Shown here: positions 46,561 to 57,270 of the stretch, piece by piece
Numbering within the stretch: position 1 is the first letter of the stretch
Layout: the number at the start of each line of letters is the position of its first letter
The notes under the pieces: generated by a model
Told to the model about the DNA's origin: nothing
Seen by the model: the letters and a program-made list of their open reading frames with translations, nothing else
The model's database searches: none
From: Arthonia radiata
Taxonomy: Eukaryota > Ascomycota > Arthoniomycetes > Arthoniales > Arthoniaceae
DNA: 64,000 nucleotides
Assembly (NCBI GenBank): GCA_002989075.1
Contig: PSQN01000012.1
Coordinates: forward strand, 310,001-374,000
Reading direction: 5' to 3'
Made by a program: the position numbers and the translations under genes

Positions 46561-47582
46561 GCTGTGCGGGAGTGACGCCGACTGATACGGGAACCGGCGG
46601 TGAGTGGCAGCTTCACTGATGCGTGAGGAGCGACGTTGCGGGCACCTATCAGGTGGAGGAATGCGAGGTGGCTTGTCGGTGATCGAACAATTGCCCTTTT
46701 CTGTCAGTGATCAGCTGCCAGAATTCCAGGCACTTGGAGTGTGGAAGAGATGTCGACCCCCTGATGCCGCCAAGCAACCGGGAGTGGGTAATACTTGAAA
46801 AGGTGCGCGGTGAGGAATTGTGCTCAGGGAAGAACGCCAAAAGAGGGGTCCACAGCTTATCGGGATGGCACTCTCTGACGTACCCAGCTGTCTGCTCGGT
46901 GCTCTCGTCTATGGGCCCGGAAATCGTAAGGGTAAGGAGATGACGCTACGCAAACGTTGTTCTTGACCATGTGACCAAGCAAACACAACTCTGACGGAGG
47001 TTTTCACCGCAACTCTGACCCAGGTCTTCGAAGCCACTGAAAGCAGCACGTTTTTGAGACTCAGTCCAACGCACACCTTGGTCGAAAGTGCGTTTCAGCC
47101 TTCCAGGGTCGTGCTTACGCCATGGGGCCGAAACAAAAAGATCGCCAGAATGCTATCGGATGTGCACCACGCTAGCGCACGTCCCCCGCAACATGCATGC
47201 AATGAGCCTTGAAGCGCTAAATCAACGATCGTATGGTCAAGGTCTTCCCAGAGCAGCTCTCATCTTCTCGATGAGCAAGCTGCATGAAGAAGGATGCCAT
47301 CGCGGCAGAAATGATATTGCTGGATACCCCGCATGAGGCTTAGCCCCCAGAAGCGCCGAACCATGGATTCCATTCTAAAGCCGCTAACGTTGTCGGGCTT
47401 AGCCTCTTCGATAGAAACCTTCGCGAAGCCTGTCATCTCTTCTGCCATCCTTCTTTATCTCCTTCGTCAAGCTTCAAACACTCTCTTGTCTGGCTAAGCT
47501 CTAGTGCTAAGTCCAACAATATTATATGTTCATCTTCCACACTCACTGAATCTCTTCTTCTCAGAACAATCCCGCTTTGAAC
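46561..47582. other. Divergent promoter region
   Basis: About 1 kb between homoserine dehydrogenase (-) and phosphoacetylglucosamine mutase (+). CAACTCTGAC is repeated at about 46985 and 47010. No gene recognised. Confidence 0.4.
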
Positions 47583-49465
47583 ATGTCCAACGACCAGAAA
47601 ATATTGGAGGCATCTGCCAAGCATCCACAGCCAGGCCTTGTCTTCCAGTATGGCACCGCTGGAGTATGTTGCTGACAAGGGAGTCTATATTGGTCGTCCC
47701 GCTAACGATTTCCTGTAGTTCCGTATGAATGCGTACGTGCAAATTTGCCCTTTTTTTTCTCGACTCTGCTTTCAGAGGCTCTTGGAAGACCTAAAGCAAG
47801 CCGGGGTTAACCTTGCCATTGTAGGGACCGCCTCGATTCGGTTGTCTTTCGTGTAGGCCTGCTTGCAGCCATTCGCTCCAGAAAGCTTGATGGTCATACC
47901 ATTGGGATCATGATCACTGCCAGTCACAATCCACCCGTCGACAACGGTGTCAAGCTCGTGGATCCCATGGTGAGTACCTTGAGGTTCTGCTGTGTAACCA
48001 AGCTTGTGCTGACGCTAGACGGGATAGGGCGAAATGCTCGAGGTACGCCTCAACTCCTCGCCAATCAAGTAATCCATTGCTAAATGCATTATAGTCATCC
48101 TGGGAACATTATGCTACTGAGCTTGCAAATGCTCACAGCGATCAGGACATGCTCAATGTCCACAGTCGACTGATGAGCGACCTCAAGGTCAAGCCGGACA
48201 GTCCAGCCAAGATTGTTTTTGCTCGCGATACTCGAGCTTCAGGACCTGGTCTCGTTGCTTCTCTTGTTGATGCGCTCAAGACCACAGGCGCCGAATACAG
48301 AGACGAAGGCTTTCTAACCACGCCGCAGCTTCACTACATGACGCGATGCCTCAATACAGAGGGTACTGACTACGCCTACGGACCTCCCACAGAAGAGGGC
48401 TACTACGCCAAACTATCTGACGCCTTCGTCCGCGCCATGAAGCACAAGAAAATCACCGGCGGCGTCACGGTTGATTGTGCCAATGGCGTCGGCGCACCAA
48501 AGCTCAAGGAGCTCATCAAGCGCCTTCCCAATGCCGCCAACGGTGGCATCGACATCAAGGTTGTCAACGACGACATCTCACGCCCAGATATGCTGAACGT
48601 TCAATGCGGTGCTGACTACGTCAAGACGCAGCAGCGTGCTCCGCCCTCGTCCAAGGCTGGCCAGATGGACCGCTGCGCCTCCCTCGACGGTGACGCAGAC
48701 CGACTGATGTATTACTTCCTCGACACAGACAACACCTTCAACATGCTCGACGGCGACCGGATCGCCACACTCGCCGCCGCTTTTCTCGCAGATCTCGGCC
48801 GCCAGTCCGGTCTCTCGGAGCACCTGAGGATCGGCATCGTTCAAACAGCCTACGCCAACGGCTCCTCCACGGATTTTGTCGAGAAGACCCTGAATCTCCC
48901 TGTTATATGCACAGCAACAGGTGTCAAGCATCTCCACCATGCCGCTACCCGCTTTGACATCGGCGTGTACTTCGAGGCCAACGGCCATGGCACCGTGCTC
49001 TTCTCGTCGAACGCTCAGCGCGCCATCGCAACACACGAGCCGAAGTCGCCAGGTCAGAAAGCAGCGGTCGACACGCTCGCCGCGCTTAACGACCTCATCA
49101 ATCAGACCGTCGGTGATGCTTTGTCAGATATGCTGCTCGTCGAAGTCGTGCTCGCGCACAAGAACTGGAGCCCGAAGGAGTGGGTGTCGACGTACAAAGA
49201 CTTGCCGAACCGGCTTGTCAAGGTCGAAGTCGCGAACAGAAACATGTTCAAGACGACGGACGCAGAGAGGAAGCTAGAAGCGCCCAAGGGGATCCAAGAT
49301 GACATCGATCAGCTGGTTGGGCGGTATAAGCAAGGTAGGAGTTTTGCTCGCGCCAGTGGAACGGAGGATGCGGTGCGGGTGTATGCTGAGGCGAGCAGTA
49401 AAGCCGAAGCGGACGATCTGGCGATGAAGGTGAAGGAGTTGGTGAGTCGGTATGGGTCCGCTTAA
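47583..49465 (+). CDS. pcm1: Phosphoacetylglucosamine mutase
   Basis: Five exons: 47583-47663, 47719-47732 (14 nt), 47825-47969, 48028-48042 (15 nt) and 48095-49465, giving 541 residues. Introns are 55, 92, 58 and 52 nt; all joins are in frame. The reconstructed N-terminus reads [30 protein letters not shown]. It has the active-site serine loop [12 protein letters not shown] (Ser65), GEMLE alone on the 15-nt exon, the metal-binding loop LDGDADR (about 282-288) and the phosphate-binding [12 protein letters not shown] (about 504-515). It interconverts GlcNAc-6-P and GlcNAc-1-P for UDP-GlcNAc, feeding chitin, GPI anchors and N-glycans. Length fits the family. Confidence 0.95.
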
Positions 49466-50683
49466 TGAAGAATAAGTGGACGAGCAAGAATCAATAACGA
49501 CAAAAAGTGAGCGCGCCCTCATTTGAGGTGCTGCCAAAAGCTTGGGCGGCATTCTAACGACATCTACGCAACAAAAAACGTGATGATCCTGCGCAAGACT
49601 GCGGGAAAAAGTATGTTTGAGTATGATAAAAGCAATGAACGAGCGCAGTCGTCGCCGTGAACCCCATTCCAAGCGTTGACATCTCTTTACCTCGCACACT
49701 AAGTGGGAACGGGATGAGATCACTACGCCGGTAAGCATCTCGTTATGCCATTGAGGGTTCTTCGCTAGAACAATGCAAGTTGCTTACACCAGACGAGACA
49801 ATATCTCAGCTCATTTTCCGCGGGTCCGTCAGCGATCTCATCTGTGCTCTTACATCTACTTCTCGCGAAATAGCGCAGGCGTCGTCTCTGCCTGCTACCT
49901 TGACCCCATGTCCACACACTCACCTCACCTTCCCATCTCCAACCCGCTCTCCTACACCAACGCCCTTCACGCACCTTTTCTCGCATTTTGACATACAATC
50001 AGGTTCGACGCACCCGCTGCGCTTCCCGCCTTACACCCACGGCCGTTGCAGTTGCTATTGACCAATATGCCCGCATCGCTTTGTTCGCTTTCTTCTGCGC
50101 CTTTGAGGTTCTCCTTTTATAGCCTCAACGCCACGTCGACTGTGCTCGAACAATCAGTAGCGTGCACTCTAACCACGAGCTCTGAAGCCCGCGAGATCTC
50201 ATTTGTGGTCTTGTAGCTGTGGAACGAGTATGTTTCCGGTATAGGTAAGAGACCGGGGGTCATGTGGTTCGACACCCGGGGCGAGTAGCGCTGTCGCTAC
50301 TTTGCTTGATGTGTGAATAGGTGAGGGTCATTGGTAGGATATAATAGCGGTAGTGATGTGCTAGGCCGGTGCTGCGGGTTCTGTGATTCTGCCGTGTCGC
50401 GGCCATACTGTCTAGTAAGGCTTTGGGAGCTGATCTTGTTTGCTCTCTGCGCTGGCTTGAGATGAATAGCGTGGGCTGTCTTCGGTATTAGTCGGCTCGA
50501 CTGGAGACATCAGACGCATGGAACAGGGAGCAGTAATGTATATTGGCTACACCAGCAAGAACAGGTGCATGGCGAGGACAGCCAAGTCTAATAGTAACGC
50601 CATTCCATGCATCTATGGATACAATACCTCACCGAGGCTCACATCCACGCCCTATTCCCGTCACACCACTCGCACACCCCAGC
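49466..50683. other. Convergent intergenic region
   Basis: About 1.2 kb between the 3' ends of pcm1 (+) and rpt5 (-). Short frames only, no recognisable gene. A GGTTCGACACC string at 50266 mimics a tRNA B box but no tRNA folds around it. Confidence 0.45.
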
Positions 50684-52175
50684 TCACGCATAGAAATTGA
50701 CCGTATCCTTCTTCTTCGCCGTCACCTCCGTAATCGCATCCACATAATGCTCATGCCCAATCTTGCTCATGCCCCCCCTCAACGCAATCATCCCCGCCTC
50801 CACACACACCGCCTTCAACTGCGCACCTCCAAACTCATCTGTACTCCGCGCCAACTCCGCCCAATTCACCCTGTTCTCATCAACCATCATCTTGCGACTG
50901 TGAATCTTCAGAATCTGCGCGCGGCTCTCCTCGTTCGGCAGGGGGAACTCGATTTTCCTGTCCAACCTACCCGACCGCAGCAGCGCCGGATCCAGCACAT
51001 CCACCCTGTTCGTGGCCGCCAACACCTTAATCCGCTCATCGCTCGCGAACCCATCCAGCTGATTGAGCAGCTCCAGCATCGTGCGCTGCACCTCCCTGTC
51101 CCCGCTCTTCTCGGAGTCAAACCGCTTCGTGCCGACCGCGTCCAGCTCGTCGATGAAGATTATAGCGGGCGCCTTCTCCTTGGCGAGGGCGAACGCGTCG
51201 CGCACCAGCTTCGCGCCGTCTCCTATGAACATTTGCACGAGCTGGGGTCCTGCTAACTTCAAGAAAGTCGCGTTGGTTTGGGCGGCGCACGCTCTCGCTA
51301 ACAGGGTCTTGCCCGTGCCGGGGGGTCCGTACATGAGCGCCCCTTTCGGTGCTTTGATACCGATGCGTTTGAAGCGCTCAGCCTCTTTCATCGGCCAGAC
51401 GACCGCTTCGACGAGCTCTTCGATCTGCTTGTCCAGGCCGCCGACGTCCGTGTACTTCTCCGTGGGCTTCTCGTCGACCTCCATCGCTTTGACGCGGTTG
51501 TCGTATTCAGCGGGGAGTGTGTCGAGGATGAGGTAGGAGTCCTTGTTGACGCCGATGAGATCGCCGGGTTTGAGTTTTTCGTGGTCGACCAGCCCGATGA
51601 GCGGGAGGAAGATGGTCTGGCGCGTGGAGGTCTTGATGACGGCGGATTTGCCGACGCGGGTTGCGTCGAGGTCGACGTTGGCGCCTTCGGAGGTGTCGGC
51701 TTCGTTGACTTCGAGGTCGAGGAGCTCGACTACGTTGCCGACGAGGTAGGGGAGTTGTCTAGTAGTGTTAGTGTGTATTTATGTTTGTGAAGGAAATACG
51801 GTGGAGATGGTAGAGGTGACAGAAAGCATACCGATTATTCTCAATCTTCTCCACATTATCCTTAATCTTCTCATTCATCGCGTTCTTCTCATGATTCAGC
51901 CGGCCGAACTCGCTCTTCATGATGCGCATGTCATTCTCCAGCAGCTTTCTTCGGTTATTGATGTCGCGTGTACTGCTGTTTAATATCTCTGAGTCGAGAG
52001 CGTCTTCTTCCTCTTCCTTCTCTGCGTCCTTCATCTCTGCGTCGCCGCCGCTGCCGGACGTGCCGTTTGCTGATGGCTTCTTGCCGTCTTTGTCGCCGTC
52101 GTCACCGTCCTTCTTGTCTTCGCCGTCTTCTTTGTTTTGGCGCTCCATGTCGTCGAGCTCTTCTAGGGACGCCAT
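50684..52175 (-). CDS. rpt5: 26S proteasome regulatory ATPase Rpt5 (subunit 6A)
   Basis: Two exons, 52175-51832 and 51758-50684, with a 73-nt phase-2 intron (GTATGC...CTAG), giving 472 residues. An acidic N-terminus with a long Asp/Lys/Gly-rich insert ([20 protein letters not shown]) precedes a coiled coil and an OB-fold region ([15 protein letters not shown]...). The AAA core has Walker A GPPGTGKT (about 259-266), Walker [12 protein letters not shown] (about 314-324), the second region of homology [19 protein letters not shown], and the C-terminal HbYX-type NFYA that docks into the alpha ring. It unfolds and translocates substrates into the 20S core. The acidic insert is longer than in yeast. 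Confidence 0.96.
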
Positions 52176-52754
52176 GATGGGCGGGTGGGATGGGTGAGGC
52201 GAAGGATGTGGTCAGCAGACGAGACGCGGCGATTGGTATTGTGGAGTGGAGGGTACTTGGTCGAGCTTAAAGGTGGAAAACAATTCAACTGCAAAGTTTT
52301 GAGAAGATGAGGTATTAGTAGAAGATACAGGCGAAGGCAGCTTCGCTGACGAACGCTTCAAGATGCACTAGTTGGAGAAGCGATGAAATTACCCCAGTGG
52401 AGTTATCGTGGCATGCTTAGATGGCCTCACAACTGGCGACAGCTGTCACGTTAGCTCCAGGCAGCACTTTTGGCTGGCTTTCTACCCACGATTCTCATCT
52501 CACAACTTCATGTCTCTCTTTCCTCGATTCTTTTACGCATAGCACGGTCGCTTTAATAATGCAAGCCATCTGCAACAGGCTGTCGCCAACTTGTCTCGGC
52601 CGTCGGAGCCGTGACAAAGTGCACACATGACCACTCACGAAGCTTTCTATAATGGCAAGACCACATTCCAAGAGCGGAATTCAAAGTTCGTATATTTTCT
52701 CACCATGGCTATACCACAGTCCTCCTTATGCTGGACGTATAAATCTAAAAGTCT
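52176..52754. other. Intergenic region upstream of rpt5
   Basis: About 580 bp between the rpt5 start and the 3' end of the phosphotransferase gene. GGTGGAAAA at 52272-52280 is one base from the yeast proteasome element GGTGGCAAA; this is weak evidence. Confidence 0.35.
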
Positions 52755-54038
52755 CTACTCAAGCTCAGGCACCTCCACACCCCCCTCCGCCGCCATCATC
52801 TCCCAAGCCTTCATCCAATCCCCGTTCACCTCCCCATCCAACTGCTCATAATCCTTCAACCCCTGCACCAAACTCGCCGCCTTCCCCATGATCCCCTCTC
52901 CAATCACTTTCCCATACCCCTTCACCCCATCAACATTCCTATCAACATCCCCATCAACCTCCCCAAGCATACCAACATACATCTCCACCCGCCCCTTCGT
53001 CCGCTCAATCCGCTCCAACGCCGCCGGCCGCGTCTCCACCCGTCCCGGAATCTCAAGCTGCAGCCCCGCCAACTCCGGCAGCTGCGCGAGCACCTCGAAC
53101 GGCGCAGCCATCACGCCGTCGAAGTCGATGAGGCCTGTGATGTTGAAGTGCGCGTCTACGAGGAGGTTGTGCGGGCCTAGGTCGCGGTTTGCGAGGCCGT
53201 AGGAGGAGCCGCCGTTATAGGAGCCAGTGGATTCGTCACCGCACCCGTAATGTTTGATCAAGGGCGGGAAGAGCTTGGGCAGGTGGAACGAGCGCGCGGC
53301 TTGCACCTCGGGCTCGGCGTCTTTCGCGGCGACGGAGTGTGCGTGTTCAGCCCAGTCGTGGTAGTACTCAGAGAGCGTGGTCCAGGGGCCTTTGCCTGTG
53401 ACGGGCTCGGGACCAAGGGTGAATGTGCCATTTGGCGACTCGTAGAGGGCGCCGATGCCAGGGAAGCGGAGGGCGGCGAGTTGCATTTGGATCTGCGCCA
53501 TTTGACGGAGGAAGTGACGGTCTTGCTCGGGGGATCCGAAACAGCCCGGTGGGCTGTCAGGATGCGGCGGCATCTCGGACGCTGCGATGCCTGGGAGACA
53601 GGACATGAGGATGTAGGGCGCGTCGACGGCTTCGGTGGCTGTGGTGGAGTGTGCGTATACCTCCGGCACGGGGATGCTGGTGTGGAGGCGGAGGTACTTC
53701 ATGGTCGCGATTTCGACCTCCATGATGCGCGCCGAGTCCAGCGCCTCACGATTGCCGAAGATTGAAGGGAGAGGGGGAAGACGCAGGCGAGCGGCCCATT
53801 TCACGCCGTCGTCGAAGGTGATTTGGCGGACCATGTTGGAGTGGCCGATCGCGAAGTTGGGCTCGAGGTGGCACGAAATGTTTGAGCATAAGCCTGTCGC
53901 GAGCGCTGTGAGTTGGTGCCAATCAAAGGCTTCGAGGAAAGTTGTGGCGCGAGTGTGGAGCTCATCGCCAGGGTCGTAGCAATCCGCGCCTGTCCAGTTG
54001 GCGCTGCTAAGCTGGGTGGGTGCGAGTGGTGCGGCCAT
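52755..54038 (-). CDS. APH-family phosphotransferase-like protein
   Basis: Single-exon, 427 residues, of the aminoglycoside phosphotransferase/choline kinase-like superfamily common in ascomycetes. An N-lobe strand region (SNMVRQITFDDGVKWAARLR) contains the likely ATP-lysine. A hinge YILMSCLPGI and the catalytic loop NRDLGPHNLLVD (284-295) follow, then the metal-binding IDFDGV (304-309). The loop keeps Asp286 and Asn291 but has Asn where APH enzymes usually have His, so activity may be altered. The substrate is unknown; family names from resistance enzymes should not be taken as function. A variable C-terminus rich in Gly/Val/Asp follows. Confidence 0.85.
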   Translation of the reverse strand: MAAPLAPTQLSSANWTGADCYDPGDELHTRATTFLEAFDWHQLTALATGLCSNISCHLEPNFAIGHSNMVRQITFDDGVKWAARLRLPPLPSIFGNREALDSARIMEVEIATMKYLRLHTSIPVPEVYAHSTTATEAVDAPYILMSCLPGIAASEMPPHPDSPPGCFGSPEQDRHFLRQMAQIQMQLAALRFPGIGALYESPNGTFTLGPEPVTGKGPWTTLSEYYHDWAEHAHSVAAKDAEPEVQAARSFHLPKLFPPLIKHYGCGDESTGSYNGGSSYGLANRDLGPHNLLVDAHFNITGLIDFDGVMAAPFEVLAQLPELAGLQLEIPGRVETRPAALERIERTKGRVEMYVGMLGEVDGDVDRNVDGVKGYGKVIGEGIMGKAASLVQGLKDYEQLDGEVNGDWMKAWEMMAAEGGVEVPELE

Positions 54039-54615
54039 TGCTGATCGTTGTTATTCGGTGAGTTGGGTCTCTAAATGAGATAAAGTGTGAAAACTGGTTG
54101 GTGTGCTGAAGGAAGTTTCTTTGTTCCTTGCGTTTTTCGTTGACGCGCGATGAGGTTGACTGAAGTGCTTACGTTGATTTCAGATTCGAAAACGAAAAAG
54201 CAAAATGACAAACAAAAAGGGTCAGATGGCGCTCTTGTGTACAAGCGCTCTACAGCGCACGCACTGTGCCTCGCACCCAGTTCACCTGTGGCATTTCACC
54301 CACGCGAGCAAACTGCTTGCACAATGTCGCCATTTGCTCATCTCACAAGCCGCCCGACACTGACACTCCCTTGCCACACCTCGTCCGCCACTGTGGGCGC
54401 ACCTCACCTCCACAGTTGGCGTATTCCCCTCCCACGTCCACCCTGACCATAAATAGCACCAGGGCCTCCCCTTACATGCCTATTCCCCAAGCTTCTGCAT
54501 TCGCACTCACATTCACACTCACACTTACTCTCCGAGCAACCAGGAAAGACTCACTCACAACACCAACAAAATTCACCAAACCAAACCAATCCAAGCCCAA
54601 GACATCCAAACAAAG
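54039..54615. promoter_or_regulatory. Divergent promoter with CT/CA-rich leader
   Basis: Between the phosphotransferase (-) and the small gene at 54616 (+). A TATA-like CATAAATAG lies near 54449, then a CA/CT-rich leader and CAAG before the ATG, as often seen in strongly expressed fungal genes. Confidence 0.45.
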
Positions 54616-54771
54616 ATGTTCAACACCACCACCCTCTCCGCCATGGTCAACCAGGCCAAGGAGACCATCGCTGCGCCGGTCAACTACTTGACCTACTGTG
54701 TGAGCTGCTGGAAATATGGCGCTTCCACGCCCAACCGTAGCTATCGTAAGTCATGCGGCGCGAAGAACTAA
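54616..54771 (+). CDS. Very small protein, unknown function
   Basis: A 51-residue frame with start MFNTTTLSAMVNQAKETIAA and end KSCGAKN. It follows a textbook fungal leader (TATA-like box, CA/CT-rich untranslated region, CAAAG before ATG). The GTGAGC inside the frame after TYC could be a donor, so a spliced version is possible. The opening resembles small stress- or glucose-repressed proteins in size and helix content only. No family recognised. Confidence 0.45.
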   Translation: MFNTTTLSAMVNQAKETIAAPVNYLTYCVSCWKYGASTPNRSYRKSCGAKN

Positions 54772-55397
54772 CCGGTTCAGCACCCAATCACCGCTTGTCG
54801 GTATGAGGTGTAAGCGACTCCCGAGCGCGAGTCTGATCGAGTGGATCTGAGAGGGTGAGATCAGGTGAGTAGAGATGACGGAGTGATGTACAAGTATGAT
54901 CAGACATGTACGACCAGCGCAAATATCATCAGCGCCAGCCGAGATAGATACCTAAAATAATAGAACATTCGCGTATCAGCCACTGTTCTTAACGTAACGG
55001 CCACTGTTCTTAACGTCTTCATCCCTACAGACACTTCTTACGATATTGCTGCTTTTGCTCGCAGTGTAGCCACCACGCCGTAATCTCCATACGTGGCTCA
55101 GCAGTAGTGTGCAAGGCCCGCGAGTTCATCCACGAATCCACATCGACATCATCGTGCACAAGCTACGAGTAAGCAGGCCAGGCCCCCTGACAGCGAAAGT
55201 CCAGTCTCATCTCTCGCACGTCTCCAGCCGAGAACCAGCAGCGCCACAGAGCCTGGTGCAGACAAGAACAGGAGCGTCTTGGTATTACACAGCAAATCTC
55301 GATGGGCGCCCACGCACTCAGCCCCTTAGGCGTCGTGACGTTGCAGATACGTCCAGCCCGCCCGCCCGCTCCACATTGCCAGCGCGGTGCCCTCCCC
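54772..55397. other. Intergenic region
   Basis: About 625 bp, convergent between the two very small genes. GCCACTGTTCTTAACGT occurs twice in tandem at about 54977-55013. Confidence 0.4.
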
Positions 55398-55771
55398 CTA
55401 CGCCTCGAGCGAGTCGACGATCGGCTCCGCGGGGTCCTTGCGCGCCGCCACGGTGAGCCCCGGCTTCGGAAGCCACTTGTCGCGGCGCGTGGGGTCCTCG
55501 TTCATGCTGAAGTACTGGCACAACACGGCCTCGTGTTTGTGGACGAAGTCGCAGAGCTAGGTGTGGTGGTGGTTGTGATAGAGGTAATGGGCGTGACGGA
55601 CTTTCTTGGGGGACGGGGTGAGTCGTTGTGATGGGAGGAGAGCGCGGTAGGGGCAAGTGCGGGGTACGAGGGTTGAGGGTGAAGAAGGGGCGTGCGACGT
55701 ACCCTGCGATCTTCGCGAGGTATAGGGGTTCCGGTGAAGCCGTCCTGCTCGGACTGGGGGGACACAGACAT
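55398..55771 (-). CDS. Small two-exon protein, unknown function
   Basis: Exons 55771-55703 and 55556-55398 join in phase 0 across a 146-nt intron (GTACGT...CCTAG), giving 75 residues. Exon 1 encodes MSVSPQSEQDGFTGTPIPRE. Exon 2 has no ATG near its start and reads LCDFVHKHEAVLCQYFSMNE, then DKWLPKPGLTVAARKDPAEP and a TAG stop. The codon bias is strongly GC3 and the peptide is well composed in this frame only, which supports it. No family is recognised. It is easily missed by annotation. Confidence 0.55.
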
Positions 55772-57270
55772 AGTTGCAGAGGAGGTTGCTAAATATGAGT
55801 TGATGGAAGGTGTTCTGCGTTTGTTGAATCGTCTGTGATATCCGGATATCCAAGGTTCTGCTTCGCAACTACAAGAGTGATGCAGGGCAGCTTTATATGT
55901 ACGCGAAAGACATGAATCAATTTGCTATTGCCGTCCGGGGTGTGGAAGCTGGTGGCCACGTTGCGACACCATCAAGTTAAAACATGCTGTCTGGCACACA
56001 ACGCCGGTCATGGTTTGGCAGTGGAGTAACTAGGATCTCGTTCGGTCGGTCAGGCCACGGTCACAAGATGGTTAAGGCAGACGCCGGATGAGAGTATGCG
56101 CACGCAATACGGGTGTCATCGAGTGGGACAGTGCCAGACTAGTGGGACGACGCATGGCTTGAGTTGTTTTAGCTTGGTTGATCTTGATCTAATCCACCGC
56201 AATTTGAATCCACCTTGATTTTGATCCACCATTTTGAAGCCACGTCATCTTGACCGACTACCATTCAATCCATTATAGCTCGGACCGGTCTATTGCATAA
56301 TTTGCCGCCACCTTGAGCGATGTTAATAATAGTCAAGAAAAGAGACGTCGTGTCTACCAGGTTCAGACGCAACGTTTCTTAATCGCATCTTCCTGTTTGA
56401 ATCAACCATTCTCGAGTACAGAGCACTGAAGTGCATATAGAGCCATACAGCCGCGACTAGATCCCAGTATAATAGAAGAAAAAGAAAGCGAACGCCGGAA
56501 AGCGGCTGGAGGCAGCAAACTCATGACATTCAATGCATCTCTGCAGTCTTTTGTCCACCGCTCAACGCTCATAAAGGTCATCATGATAGCAGATGTCAGT
56601 ACATTCAGCCCTCTCACGGCCGTCAGTCAACCCCGCCATGCCAGCTTAGTTGTACCATCCAGCACCCATGCATATCCACGCTCTCCCAAACAACATTAAA
56701 CAAGCACCGGGATCCAAAGCCCAGGCCAGCCAGCCCAGGCATAGATCGGTATCCCAGCGCCGCTGAATCGAACAAGAACAGATATCAAACTCATACCCGC
56801 CGATGAATGTGCGATAAAAACGCATTTTGTGTCGCTCGCGTTTTGCCATCCGTCGCGCCCCTTGCTGAATGTGCATGGAAATGCAAATTGGTAATCCCAC
56901 CGACGTCAATTGATTGGTATCCCGAACTCCGCCGTATCCATTTTGGTGTTCCCCAGCGCCAGTCGCTTTTTTTTTGTGAAATCGAAAATGCTTGAAGTCG
57001 TAGCGCATTTGGAAAAGAGTGTGAGCCTGTGAAGGTCGTGTTGTGTAAACGCAATCTGGTATCGAAACAATCGAGATGTAAATTCCAGGTAGACATAATA
57101 AAGAAGATTCGTAAAGACTCCAGGCTATGCGTGCAAGTGATAGGGTGTTTTCTCTGGTCGATTGGGTGCATCAGAAAGAAGGAATGAGTGAGGGTGAGCT
57201 GGTCCTTGAGGTACGGCGTGTGGTTAGGGCTGCAGAACCTAAAACTCCAAGTGCCGGTCAAAGCCACGCA
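55772..57270. other. Intergenic region with AT-rich degenerate repeats
   Basis: About 1.5 kb. At 56171-56245 the motif (A/G)ATCCACC recurs three times within TTGAT-rich sequence, like decayed repeat DNA. The rest shows no gene; 56.6-57.2 kb is probably 3' untranslated sequence of the cyclin gene. Confidence 0.4.

Noticed and set aside
50200-50300. tRNA-like B box GGTTCGACACC
   Set aside because: The T stem does not pair, and no A box or acceptor stem is found at the right distance.
53250-53765. 171-codon plus-strand frame
   Set aside because: Antisense to the phosphotransferase gene, GC-rich shadow.
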